DNA from: Candidatus Bathyarchaeota archaeon
Lineage (GTDB): Archaea; Thermoproteota; Bathyarchaeia; 40CM-2-53-6
Assembly: GCA_005888675.1 (NCBI GenBank)
Contig: VBBA01000017.1
Coordinates: forward strand, 1-12,035
Length of the DNA stretch: 12,035 nucleotides
Direction: 5' to 3'
Made by a program: the position numbers and the translations under genes. Every line of letters starts with the position of its first letter. Position 1 is the first letter of the stretch. The notes beneath the pieces are model-generated. The model was not told the origin of the DNA, did not search any database, and saw only the letters and a list, made by a program, of their open reading frames with translations. Of this stretch, positions 1 to 6,685 are shown piece by piece.

Positions 1-67
1 CGTTCGAGGTGATTGTGCTTTTGCCGGTTCCGCCCTTGAACGAGTGTACAGCAATGCTCACTCCCAT
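1..67 (-). CDS. ParA/MinD-family ATPase, N-terminal fragment (cut by window edge)
   Basis: The minus strand reads MGVSIAVHSFKGGTGKSTI from an ATG at 67-65. KGGTGKST is the deviant Walker A motif (KGGxGK[S/T]) of the ParA/MinD/SIMIBI ATPases, placed as usual within the first 20 residues after a hydrophobic beta strand. Such proteins bind ATP, dimerise and often act at the membrane or nucleoid. Only 22 residues are visible, so Walker B and any membrane-targeting helix cannot be checked. The ATG lies 15 nt after the stop of the large surface-protein gene, with a purine-rich GGAAG in the gap, so the two are probably co-transcribed. ParA, MinD, Mrp or another P-loop protein cannot be told apart here. 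Confidence 0.85.
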   Translation of the reverse strand, partial: MGVSIAVHSFKGGTGKSTITSN

Positions 68-82
68 TCTGTTTCTTCCACG

Positions 83-2638
83 CTACTTCTCGTTCCTGAG
101 AGAAGACGCGGTTGCCAACTGGTCCCTTATGGATCGGAAGAAATCGGTAGACTGGACCTTGTTGACGGTCTGCATGACTTTCTCGGTCTCAAGTGCTACA
201 GAGAGGCGTTTCCGCCTTGGAACAAGCCTCCACGCTATGAAAGCGATCAATGCGCCCACTGGAGCAAGTATTGCCATGACAAGCGACATATCGATATTCC
301 AGTACGATGCTGCGCCATCTACGAGCACGTTATGGACTACATTGTAGATGCTGTTGCTCACTGGTCCTGCCAAGTCTTTGGCCGATATAACGACAAGCCA
401 CAGTCCCTCGGGGTCGCTACTCTTAATCTGGTAATATCCTATCCACATGGCCTTCGCAGCATCGAACATGAGAGGTACGTAGACTATGGTAATACCATTG
501 TGCACCAACTGGGCCATGGCTTGCCCAGCAGATGCGTGGGACCCGTCAGGGTATGTTATGCTTGCCTGGATCTGGAGCGTTCTTCCATTCTGGGAGTTAT
601 CGATGCTTACACTAGTTTGCACTTGGAGTACCGCCGGACTAACGGCGAATCTGACCGCACTGGTCTTTGTCGGACCATTGTTCCCGCTGGGGTCTCCGGA
701 TTGCCATGACGGGACAATGATTTGCCAGGAGCCTATTGGGGCAGCGGTTGGTATCTTGAAAGATGCTACGTAACCTCCAGAGCCATCTGGTAATGCTGTT
801 GAGGTAAGAAAGACGGACCCGTCTGGCTGCACCACTTGGAACTCCAGGTATCCGTCTGGCACAATCGATTGTCCAGGGTAGAGCAAGGTCGCGTGGAGTG
901 TGACGTTCTGCGTCCTTTGGTAATCCGTCGCATCTGTACTCAGGCGCGACAGTTGAAGAACAGCACTAGTTACGTTGAACTGGTCTGAGTCCGAGGGGAT
1001 CTTGATAGTCGTAATGGCTTTGACAGTGAGAGTATAGTTACCCAATGCGGCGTTTCTTGGGATAACCCATGTGGTCACGATCATTCCTGTGCTGTCGGCT
1101 TGTACCGGGACAAGATAATTGCTTGAAGGATCGGGACCCAGAAGGGTCACGTTCGCTGTTTCGAGTGCTCCATACCCCGATGCTTGGAATCGTAGTGTAT
1201 CGGTTCTTTGGTAAATTGCTCTATCAGCCAGATGCACGGTGAAGCTGGTGGAAGTCGTCACATAGTCGGTGATGAAACCAGACCCCTGAGGGATTAGGTA
1301 TACTGGACCAGTTTGACGAATTGATACGTTATAATTGCCAACTAGTACTCCACTGCCTTGGAAGTCGTCCGGATAGATTCTGGAGACTATGAAATTCGTC
1401 TCGCTGGAGCTTGTGGTGTGACTGACCATGGATGTAGTCGTTATGCCTGCTGGGTCCGTGACATTGAACTCGAATTGGTATGTGGTGGAAGGTATTGCAC
1501 CGGTCACTGTAAGGGATAAGGTGTTGGTCTGGCCTTCTTGCATCCTCTGGGGTTGGGCGCTCGGGGTATAGCTTGAAACGAAGATGTTGTCCCAGTAGAC
1601 ATCTGTCGCTTTGCCAAGACCTGTTGACTGGAGAGACACTGAGACGACCCGTGGACTCTGAAGGCTCACTCCTAGGGTAATCTCTGCCTGTTTCTTCCAG
1701 TTCAATAGTTCATGTTTGGTCCAAGATCCGAGTGAGATAGGGCCCATGTACATACCGGCTGCTTTCTTTGTGCCGGGATAGACCAGCGGGGGGATTGTAG
1801 TATTGGATGAACTCCAGTACCAATAGTGCTCGTAAGAACTTCCTTGGTCGCTGATTTGCAGGTGGAGGCTGAGAACACTAGTTCCCATCGAATCAACACT
1901 AGTTGCCAACCAATAGAATGAAAGAATCGTTCCCGACGGCAATCCCTCTGAGGGATTGTTCACGGTGTTGAACTCGTATCTCGCGTAGGTTCCGCTACCA
2001 GACTTGTCGGTGACGCGTAAAGAGTGACTTGCGGTGTAGTATTGTATCGAGACTTGCGTCACGCTCCCTGTGCCGAAGGCTTGCCAATATCTGTTGACTG
2101 AGGATAATGAAAACGGATTTGCTTCAAAGTCCTGTCTCCATGATTCCTCCACGGTGGCAGTTGTTTGGATGCGTGATTCGTCACCGAGTAACTCGTTTCC
2201 TTGTCCGTCGTAGAAGATCTTCAGAGAGGCGGCTGATCCTGCAACACTCTCAGCATAGAGACGGAGTGTCAGACGATCTCCGTTCTTAACTGTGGCAGTT
2301 ACCCCTTGGATAGGAATGTCAATTTTCGTTGTTGTTGCCGTGACCGCGTTGCCGCTTGAGCTTCCTATCAGCGCATTCTGAATCGTACCGTCCAGCGAGT
2401 AGATGGATAACTCGGCGGTCAGAGAGCCGGTATCTGTTTGACCAGGTACCGCCTGGGCGTAAATTGTGACCGTCCAAGTAGATCCCGAGATCTGGCCCTC
2501 AGCTAGAGGTTGGGTGTAGAAGAAGATAGAGAACGATTGAGGGATTGAAATTGATGTCTCAGCCTGAGAGGAGGGGCTCTGTGCGCTGAGCACGTTCCCA
2601 GTTAGACTAACTGATCTATTGAGATAGTAAGTAGGCAC
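83..2638 (-). CDS. Large exported surface protein with beta-sandwich domains and C-terminal membrane anchor
   Basis: The coordinates use the first ordinary start in frame (GTG at 2638), giving 851 aa. The true start is probably further upstream, because a signal peptide is encoded in frame just before it (see the next entry). The body is rich in Ser, Thr, Val and Tyr with many N-x-S/T sequons, typical of archaeal surface proteins. Roughly residues 165-355 look like a lectin or carbohydrate-binding jelly roll (WRQDFEANPF at the start, VYWDNIFVS at the end). Roughly 365-770 look like tandem immunoglobulin/macroglobulin-type domains; YQRTDTLRFQASGYG and YQRTQNVTLHATLLYPG are related repeats. A hydrophobic helix near 780-805 is followed by PRRKR and a tail of about 45 residues, giving an outside body with a cytoplasmic tail. 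It is the middle gene of a minus-strand operon before a ParA/MinD-like ATPase. No catalytic motif was recognised, and the domain names are judged by eye. Confidence 0.85.
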   Translation of the reverse strand: MPTYYLNRSVSLTGNVLSAQSPSSQAETSISIPQSFSIFFYTQPLAEGQISGSTWTVTIYAQAVPGQTDTGSLTAELSIYSLDGTIQNALIGSSSGNAVTATTTKIDIPIQGVTATVKNGDRLTLRLYAESVAGSAASLKIFYDGQGNELLGDESRIQTTATVEESWRQDFEANPFSLSSVNRYWQAFGTGSVTQVSIQYYTASHSLRVTDKSGSGTYARYEFNTVNNPSEGLPSGTILSFYWLATSVDSMGTSVLSLHLQISDQGSSYEHYWYWSSSNTTIPPLVYPGTKKAAGMYMGPISLGSWTKHELLNWKKQAEITLGVSLQSPRVVSVSLQSTGLGKATDVYWDNIFVSSYTPSAQPQRMQEGQTNTLSLTVTGAIPSTTYQFEFNVTDPAGITTTSMVSHTTSSSETNFIVSRIYPDDFQGSGVLVGNYNVSIRQTGPVYLIPQGSGFITDYVTTSTSFTVHLADRAIYQRTDTLRFQASGYGALETANVTLLGPDPSSNYLVPVQADSTGMIVTTWVIPRNAALGNYTLTVKAITTIKIPSDSDQFNVTSAVLQLSRLSTDATDYQRTQNVTLHATLLYPGQSIVPDGYLEFQVVQPDGSVFLTSTALPDGSGGYVASFKIPTAAPIGSWQIIVPSWQSGDPSGNNGPTKTSAVRFAVSPAVLQVQTSVSIDNSQNGRTLQIQASITYPDGSHASAGQAMAQLVHNGITIVYVPLMFDAAKAMWIGYYQIKSSDPEGLWLVVISAKDLAGPVSNSIYNVVHNVLVDGAASYWNIDMSLVMAILAPVGALIAFIAWRLVPRRKRLSVALETEKVMQTVNKVQSTDFFRSIRDQLATASSLRNEK

Positions 2639-2769
2639 ATTTACTTGGAAAGCGTTGACCAGAAAGGGTAGAGCTGCGGCAAGCGAGAGCCCGATTATGA
2701 GGACCGCTAAAGCGAATCTGGAAATATCCCTTGCTCGCTTTCTCGCTTTTTCGGTCTTCAGCCTGACAT
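2639..2769 (-). other. Signal-peptide coding segment upstream of the 851-aa frame, without a normal start codon
   Basis: The frame of the large surface protein stays open upstream of 2638 to a TAA at 2836-2834. It encodes a basic stretch (KTEKARKRARDISR), then the hydrophobic run FALAVLIIGLSLAAALPFLV and VNA before FQ, a textbook signal peptide or anchor. No ATG, GTG or TTG occurs in this frame in that stretch; a CTG lies at 2761-2759. An ATG at 2769-2767 is one frame off and hits a TGA three codons later. One extra base near 2762 would join ATG-TCA to the signal peptide. So either a CTG start, a programmed shift, or a one-base sequence error or mutation is likely. Confidence 0.75.
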
Positions 2770-2790
2770 TCCCCTGTTTTGATTCCCCTT

Positions 2791-3420
2791 TTACAGAACT
2801 AAACTGAACGTCGGGTCTCCAATTATTGTCCCATTATCGTCATAAACCGTGACCTTGAAATTGTATGTTCCCGCTCCCAAGTAACTACATTGGAAGCTCG
2901 TGGAGTAGGACGATAGGCCGGTTGCGTCGAAAATTATCGTCTTGGTGCAGTATGGAGTCGTGTCACCATTGTAGTGTGCCTGGACCTGGACCATGTCCAT
3001 GTGTCCGGGTATAGTGCCATTGATCCCGGTTATCGTAACTTGATCCTTTATGACGACACTCGTCAAACTTATTGTCTGTTTGACTACACCATACGCGTGT
3101 CCGATTCCCGGTCCGCCGTTGATGGCCAGTCCTTTCGCAACAGCAGTCGAAGTTTGCTTGACCACAACAACTGCGCTCGACAGTAGCTGGCTGACTTTGG
3201 TCGGATACGCTAAGGCGGGGGGAACGGATAGAGTCGCAGCCTGGGTTGAGGCCACCGTAGAGGTTGGTGACATTGAGACTATCGAAAGTGGAGCTGGCGC
3301 CGTCGAGGGCAAACTTCCTCCAGCTGGCACACTGAAACCTGTTCCTGCTACAAATATCGTCGAGAAGACAAGAATAACGGTCGTCAGAGCGACACCGGTT
3401 ATAGCCAGGCTGTCTCTCAC
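2791..3420 (-). CDS. Exported or membrane-anchored protein of unknown function (209 aa)
   Basis: The start is GTG at 3420, set by a GGTGA ribosome site about 7 nt upstream and by an in-frame TAG at 3441-3439 that leaves no earlier option. The N-terminus MRDSLAITGVALTTVILVFSTIFVAG is a signal peptide or signal anchor. It is followed by a Pro/Ser/Ala/Thr-rich linker (about residues 30-70) and a C-terminal beta-rich domain (about 115-209) with HMDMVQVQAHYNGDTTPYC, a second Cys in the FQCSYLGAG segment, and TYNFKVTVYDDNGTIIGD. The two Cys (in TTPYC and FQC) could form a disulfide outside the cell. The stop is 22 nt before the out-of-frame ATG of the next gene, so the pair is probably one operon. 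I recognise no family; the fold resembles a small Ig-like domain (inference). Confidence 0.8.
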   Translation of the reverse strand: MRDSLAITGVALTTVILVFSTIFVAGTGFSVPAGGSLPSTAPAPLSIVSMSPTSTVASTQAATLSVPPALAYPTKVSQLLSSAVVVVKQTSTAVAKGLAINGGPGIGHAYGVVKQTISLTSVVIKDQVTITGINGTIPGHMDMVQVQAHYNGDTTPYCTKTIIFDATGLSSYSTSFQCSYLGAGTYNFKVTVYDDNGTIIGDPTFSLVL

Positions 3421-3714
3421 GTTTCCTTCACCGAGTAACTATCAGTTAGCCGCGCGATTGAACAAGTGGCCACCAAGCTTCAGAGCGCGGAGTTACACTA
3501 TCCTTTTCTATTCGTTTTTGTTGGCAGTCTCGCACCGATTCTCGTTACTAGATACCACCGAATAAGATGACGTAATTAGTTTCAGTAGATGACCGGCGGG
3601 CGCACGCTGGGCCTAAACTTATAGCAGTCACCGAACGAGACTCTAGCAAGTGTTTATGCTTGTCCAAAACAGAATTAGCTAAACCTGAGAGAACTAGAAC
3701 TTTTTCATTCGTGT

Positions 3715-4116
3715 TTGGAAACTCCTGCAGCCGCGCCGGATGCGACCCGTCTACATTATTCTGGAAAACTAGCATACGAGACAGATCCGTCTGATGTCAA
3801 CGCTGATCTAGAAAATGGGCTACGTGCTTTTGTTTTAGTGGATGCTAGAAGCAAGGCAGATTTTGATGAAAGGCACATTCCTGGAGCAATGAATGTCCCC
3901 TACAGGACGATAAGCGCGGAAACGACAAAGAATCTTTCGAAGGACAAACTCGTCGTGGTGTACTGCTGGGGTCCCGGGTGTAATGCGGCGACCAAGGCAG
4001 CAGTACGATTGGCGGCACTGGGTTTCCGGGTGAAGGAAATGATCGGAGGAATCGAGTACTGGGACAGAGAAGGCTACGGCGTAGAGGGCTCGAAAGCTCA
4101 ACGGAAAGATGCCTGA
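3715..4116 (+). CDS. Rhodanese-like sulfurtransferase domain protein
   Basis: A single rhodanese domain fills this 133-aa protein. FVLVDARSKADFDERHIPGAMNVPY is the family's CH2A-type start, with Asp43 and the HIPGA turn. VVVYCWGPGC holds the active-site Cys84, which carries the persulfide, with a second Cys89 in the loop. GFRVKEMIGGIEYWDREGY is the closing segment. It should transfer sulfur to a thiol acceptor in the cytosol. The active loop (C-W-G-P-G-C) is longer than the commonest CRxGxR form, so the substrate is unclear. The start is TTG at 3715: an in-frame TAG at 3676-3678 excludes anything much earlier and the domain needs residues from about 20 on. No ribosome site is visible; TATA-like ACTTATAG (3617-3624) and GTTTATG (3652-3658) lie upstream. 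It stands alone and converges with the next gene. Confidence 0.88.
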   Translation: METPAAAPDATRLHYSGKLAYETDPSDVNADLENGLRAFVLVDARSKADFDERHIPGAMNVPYRTISAETTKNLSKDKLVVVYCWGPGCNAATKAAVRLAALGFRVKEMIGGIEYWDREGYGVEGSKAQRKDA

Positions 4117-4151
4117 TTGGTTCTGATGCCAAACTACCAATGAACAATCAA

Positions 4152-4196
4152 GAGGGTTACCCCTCCTAACGAAAGGCCAGGAATTCACGGATTCCT
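4152..4196. terminator. Two hairpins between convergent genes (possible bidirectional terminator)
   Basis: GAGGG-TTAC-CCCTC (4152-4165) and AGGAAT-TCACGG-ATTCCT (4179-4196) are perfect inverted repeats in the gap between the rhodanese stop and the stop of the minus-strand 69-aa gene. No strong T-run follows on either strand, so a role in termination is only suggested by position. Confidence 0.3.
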
Positions 4197-4242
4197 CTAG
4201 CTAGGTTGGACGCGGCCGGAGCATCATAGTTTCCGAGAACAG

Positions 4243-4452
4243 CTACAGCATAAGATCAGATGCCCTTTGCAGTGGAACGTCGCGTTCCGACGCTTGCCAT
4301 TCTTTGAGAGCATTGTCGTAAAGGTTCGAGGCTAAGAATCTCTGTTGTTCTGCCGGGTTTCCGCCGTTTAGGGTCTCGATAAGGCCTGATCCTACTCCGA
4401 CAAGAGGATTCGAGGATTTTTGCGATTCAGCCTTGGACGATTGGGCTGTCAA
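4243..4452 (-). CDS. Small hypothetical protein (69 aa)
   Basis: The start is TTG at 4452, preceded by AAAGGTG with six bases of spacing. This matches the GGTG-type site of other minus-strand genes here and is the main reason to believe the gene. The product is hydrophilic: a Ser/Lys/Gln-rich N-terminus, then NPLVGVGSGLIETLNGG, then a helical, polar C-terminal half (AEQQRFLASNLYDNALKEW). There is no membrane segment, Cys or recognised motif. It is transcribed away from nth and has an inverted repeat over its promoter region (4479-4499). Function is unknown. A spurious open frame is possible, but the ribosome site and lack of overlap with another gene argue for it. Confidence 0.55.
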   Translation of the reverse strand: MTAQSSKAESQKSSNPLVGVGSGLIETLNGGNPAEQQRFLASNLYDNALKEWQASERDVPLQRASDLML

Positions 4453-4478
4453 GCTAGCACCTTTACGAGTCCTGATTC

Positions 4479-4499
4479 CTTGAGTCTTTCTAACTCAAG
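4479..4499. promoter_or_regulatory. Perfect 7-bp inverted repeat in a divergent promoter region (candidate operator)
   Basis: CTTGAGT and ACTCAAG are separated by seven bases (CTTTCTA). The repeat lies 27-47 nt upstream of the TTG start of the 69-aa gene, where that gene's TATA region would be; on the minus strand the centre reads TTAGAAAG. This suits a dimeric repressor site, or simply a leader hairpin. No regulator can be named. Confidence 0.35.
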
Positions 4500-4551
4500 A
4501 ACATTAGCCGGGAGATCAAGAGTTGAGGCGATTCCAAAAAAAAAACCCCGC

Positions 4552-4560
4552 TTTAAGAAT
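4552..4560 (+). promoter_or_regulatory. TATA-like box of the endonuclease III gene
   Basis: TTTAAGAAT lies about 31-39 nt before the ATG at 4591, which predicts a start of transcription within a few bases of the ATG and a nearly leaderless mRNA. A run of ten A residues (4536-4545) sits directly upstream, where the BRE would be expected. Confidence 0.5.
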
Positions 4561-4590
4561 AGCCTCACGTCTATCTGATTCTGCGAGAGC

Positions 4591-5322
4591 ATGGGTACGT
4601 TCTATACTGGAGACCATCCTAACCCGAAAGCTCGACAGATAATCAACACCTTATCCAAGGTTTTCAAGATCAAACCAAGCCAGTTCGCTTCTCTCAAAGT
4701 CGAGAAGCGGCAACATGATCCTTTCAAAACCCTCGTGGTCACAATCCTCTCCCAGAATTCTACCGACCGATCAGCAGGCAGAGCGTTCGAGAAACTCGAG
4801 GAGGTGATTGGCGGAATATCGCCGGAGAAACTTTCGGCTGCGCCGGTTCAGAGAATTCGCAATGCGATTGCAATAGGTGGCCTGCAATGGCACAAGGCAC
4901 CAGCTCTCAGGCAACTATCGCGAACAATTCTTGAACAATACGCCGGCGACCTGGATCAAATTCTAAGCAAGCCATTCGATGAGGCACGAGAACTGTTGAT
5001 GGATCTTCCCCAAGTAGGTCCGAAAACTGCAGACGTCCTGTTAGTCACTTCAGCCAGCCAGCCGACGATTCCAGTGGATACTCACGTCGATCGTGTCTCG
5101 CGGCGATTAGGACTCGCTCCATTGAAGGGTGGTTATGAAAAGGTTCGAGCAAGTATCCAGAGTCTATTTCCCCGAATAAAGTATCATCAGGTTCACTTGC
5201 TACTGATAGCGCATGGAAGAGCCTACTGTACTGCTCTGCGTCCCAAATGCCCAACATGTCCAGTGCGAAAGTATTGCCCTTACCCGCGTAAGACAAGGCC
5301 GATCTCGAAAAGGAGCAACTAG
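4591..5322 (+). CDS. nth: Endonuclease III (HhH-GPD DNA glycosylase/AP lyase with 4Fe-4S cluster)
   Basis: This base-excision repair enzyme removes oxidised pyrimidines and cuts the DNA backbone at the abasic site. The helix-hairpin-helix is LPQVGPKTADV (139-149), with catalytic Lys145. VDTHVDRV follows with Asp163, exactly 18 residues on as in E. coli Nth (Lys120/Asp138). The cluster ligands Cys213, Cys220, Cys223 and Cys229 have the C-x6-C-x2-C-x5-C spacing of Nth. The early LSQNSTDR (53-60) matches the conserved LSxQxTD motif. The length of 243 aa is slightly above the bacterial enzyme because of about 25 extra N-terminal residues. The ATG at 4591 fits the TATA-like box. It is a single gene with no obvious operon partner, divergent from the 69-aa gene. 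Confidence 0.95.
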   Translation: MGTFYTGDHPNPKARQIINTLSKVFKIKPSQFASLKVEKRQHDPFKTLVVTILSQNSTDRSAGRAFEKLEEVIGGISPEKLSAAPVQRIRNAIAIGGLQWHKAPALRQLSRTILEQYAGDLDQILSKPFDEARELLMDLPQVGPKTADVLLVTSASQPTIPVDTHVDRVSRRLGLAPLKGGYEKVRASIQSLFPRIKYHQVHLLLIAHGRAYCTALRPKCPTCPVRKYCPYPRKTRPISKRSN

Positions 5323-5354
5323 GGCTCGACCCAATAGTTTTCGACAACTCATCA

Positions 5355-5364
5355 CTTTATTTTT
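5355..5364 (+). promoter_or_regulatory. TATA-like box of the 52-aa zinc-ribbon gene
   Basis: CTTTATTTTT is centred about 30 nt before the ATG at 5389. This places the predicted transcription start at or very close to the start codon (leaderless), and no ribosome site is present. Confidence 0.5.
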
Positions 5365-5388
5365 CTAACCTATTCAACCACCTGCTAC

Positions 5389-5547
5389 ATGCAAACACAA
5401 AGTGCCGAATTAGTATGCCCCCTCTGCCAAGGTGGGACTCTCGAAACCCAGCCCAGAGACCCTAGGGGCATCCGCTTACTAATCGAGTGCAATAATCCAA
5501 ACTGCACATTCAGAGAGCTGATCGTCCAAGAATCATGCTGTGAATAG
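5389..5547 (+). CDS. Small zinc-ribbon protein (52 aa)
   Basis: An ATG-started frame of 52 codons encodes two Cys pairs: CPLC (Cys10, Cys13) and CNNPNC (Cys34, Cys39), about 20 residues apart, the layout of a one-domain zinc ribbon. Between them are strand-forming residues (GTLETQP, RGIRLLIEC). A further CC pair (50-51) ends the protein just before the final Glu. Such proteins bind DNA, RNA or protein partners; the target cannot be read from sequence. A TATA-like box at the right distance supports expression as a leaderless mRNA. It starts 66 nt after the nth stop and has its own promoter, so it is probably not in an operon with nth. Confidence 0.7.
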   Translation: MQTQSAELVCPLCQGGTLETQPRDPRGIRLLIECNNPNCTFRELIVQESCCE

Positions 5548-6134
5548 GACCTTCTCAAGGAATGGTCATCCGTCTCAATTGACCGGCTCAGAAGAAATGT
5601 CTAACCTAGTCCGTACCTCGACCGGACCCCCATTCAATTCTGAGCCTCGTAAGCGGTTCCATTCTGAATACTTTCACTACGATCACACTTCGAAAACTAG
5701 CCGTTTTCCACTAGAAAACGGGCACTTTTCATCGAAAATCTGATCTTTCCCTCGTGAAAACTGAACGTGGGACCGGGGGAGGGTACTGGTTTCAAACAAA
5801 AATTTCTGAGAGTGGGGAGATGAGAGTTCGAGGGACAATGAGCGAATACTTTCGGAAAACAAGGGATACTTTCGCTCGTAAAATACAGCAAACATGCCGG
5901 AGTTTCGATCGAGAGGAAGGGATTTTCTCTAGGCAATATGAATCGTAGCGTAGAGTGTTGAGTATCTCCTCTAGACCAGACTAAACGGAATCCCAGCCCA
6001 TCAGCCCAGAATTCATGACACTCTCAAAGCAGACATGCACCGTAAAGTACCTCTTAGTAGGCTTCCCGGGTTACAAGACTCATTAGTACGCTCCAGCTAT
6101 CCAACCAGAATAGTACAGAGAGCTGACAAATACA
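5548..6134. other. Gene-poor stretch with hairpin and recurring short motifs
   Basis: I see no convincing gene in these 587 bases. Open frames on both strands are short, lack ribosome sites, and translate to low-quality sequence. Visible structure: a perfect hairpin at 5701-5721; GAAAAC at about 5692, 5714, 5756 and 5855; TACTTTC near 5669, 5847 and 5867, twice within GAATACTTTC. The part before 5950 is rich in short A and T runs. A 23-codon frame at 6015-6086 is possible but unsupported. A small RNA or regulatory region is conceivable. Confidence 0.5.
5701..5721. repeat. Perfect 8-bp inverted repeat (hairpin)
   Basis: CCGTTTTC and GAAAACGG flank a five-base loop (CACTA). On the plus strand it is followed by GCACTTTTC, a weak T-run, so it could be a terminator for the zinc-ribbon gene ending 150 bases upstream or part of an unrecognised RNA. 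Confidence 0.5.
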
Positions 6135-6527
6135 ATGGGAGAATTCTGTTCACGCTGTGGAAAGACCCTCAGCCTAATCGATCCTTTACTGGAACTCAAA
6201 GGGCAGCGGTTCTGCGAGGACTGCTACCCAGACGCCAAAAGAGAGCAAGTAGGATCCTCAATGACCGACAAACTAGACAAACGAAACCGAGTCGCATTCG
6301 GCGAAGACGAGAGCAACGAGAGCATCCGAAGCTCAATCCTCAAAGGCAGACAAGGACTAGCCGCCAAGGAAGCCGAGTTCAAATGGGACAATCCATCCCT
6401 CTCACTAATCGCAAGTGCCCTACGAATCCTGACAGACCAAAACAAGATACTCATGAAACAGAACGAGCTAATCCTCCGCGAGCTAGAACGCGTCACTGTC
6501 CAGCCAGTCAAGACAAAAAGCAACTAA
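6135..6527 (+). CDS. Zinc-ribbon protein with C-terminal coiled coil (130 aa)
   Basis: The N-terminus holds CSRCGK (Cys5, Cys8) and, after a 19-residue beta hairpin, CEDCYP (Cys27, Cys30), a LIM/treble-clef-like zinc-binding unit. A charged linker rich in Lys, Asp, Glu and Ser (about 35-75) follows. The C-terminal region from about 85 to 118 (SLIASALRILTDQNKILMKQNELILRELERV) has hydrophobic residues every three to four positions, consistent with a coiled coil and self-association. A soluble adaptor or regulator is plausible, but I recognise no named family. The ATG at 6135 is the only good start before the first Cys; no ribosome site is evident, suggesting a short leader. A longer overlapping frame (6035-6571) is a shadow. 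Confidence 0.8.
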   Translation: MGEFCSRCGKTLSLIDPLLELKGQRFCEDCYPDAKREQVGSSMTDKLDKRNRVAFGEDESNESIRSSILKGRQGLAAKEAEFKWDNPSLSLIASALRILTDQNKILMKQNELILRELERVTVQPVKTKSN

Positions 6528-6639
6528 ATTGCATCAGTAAACCTCCTACTTTCTGCCCCTTACTTTCCTGAAAAACCCCACGACAAGTCACAGAGCTTCA
6601 AGATTCAACCCCGAGTAAAGTCTCAGATGAAAAATCAAG

Positions 6640-6649
6640 GCTAAAAACT
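6640..6649 (+). promoter_or_regulatory. TATA-like box before the 165-aa membrane protein gene
   Basis: GCTAAAAACT is about 40 nt before the TTG start at 6686, predicting transcription from around 6670 and a leader of some 15 nt. This would split the hairpin at 6663-6683, so the element is tentative. Confidence 0.35.
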
Positions 6650-6662
6650 AGGGAATGCCCAT

Positions 6663-6683
6663 GTGGACCGATAGATGGTCCGC
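6663..6683 (+). repeat. Hairpin immediately before a TTG start codon
   Basis: GTGGACC (6663-6669) pairs with GGTCCGC (6677-6683) over 7 bp, with one G-T pair and a 7-nt loop. It ends two bases before the TTG at 6686. If transcribed in full it would sit over the region where a ribosome would land. Confidence 0.4.
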
Positions 6684-6685
6684 GT

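Noticed and set aside
44..773. Long plus-strand frames opposite the large surface protein (for example 44-709).
   Set aside because: They are antisense shadows with no motifs; the minus-strand frame has consistent domain structure and a membrane anchor.
5689..5775. A C/D-box guide RNA, suggested by CTGA at two places and GTGAAAA between them.
   Set aside because: No RTGATGA-type C box is present at the required distance on either strand.
5754..5948. A 64-codon plus-strand frame, and overlapping minus-strand frames of 70-79 codons.
   Set aside because: No ribosome site or TATA-like box, no recognisable motif, and composition dominated by short A and T runs.
6015..6086. A 23-codon plus-strand frame starting MTLSKQTC and ending in GYKTH.
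   Set aside because: No promoter or ribosome site, no recognised motif, and it overlaps nothing that would support it. It is possible but not supportable.
6035..6571. A 178-codon frame overlapping the zinc-ribbon gene.
   Set aside because: It is very rich in Arg, Pro and Thr, as expected for an off-frame reading, while the other frame has clear Cys pairs and a coiled coil.
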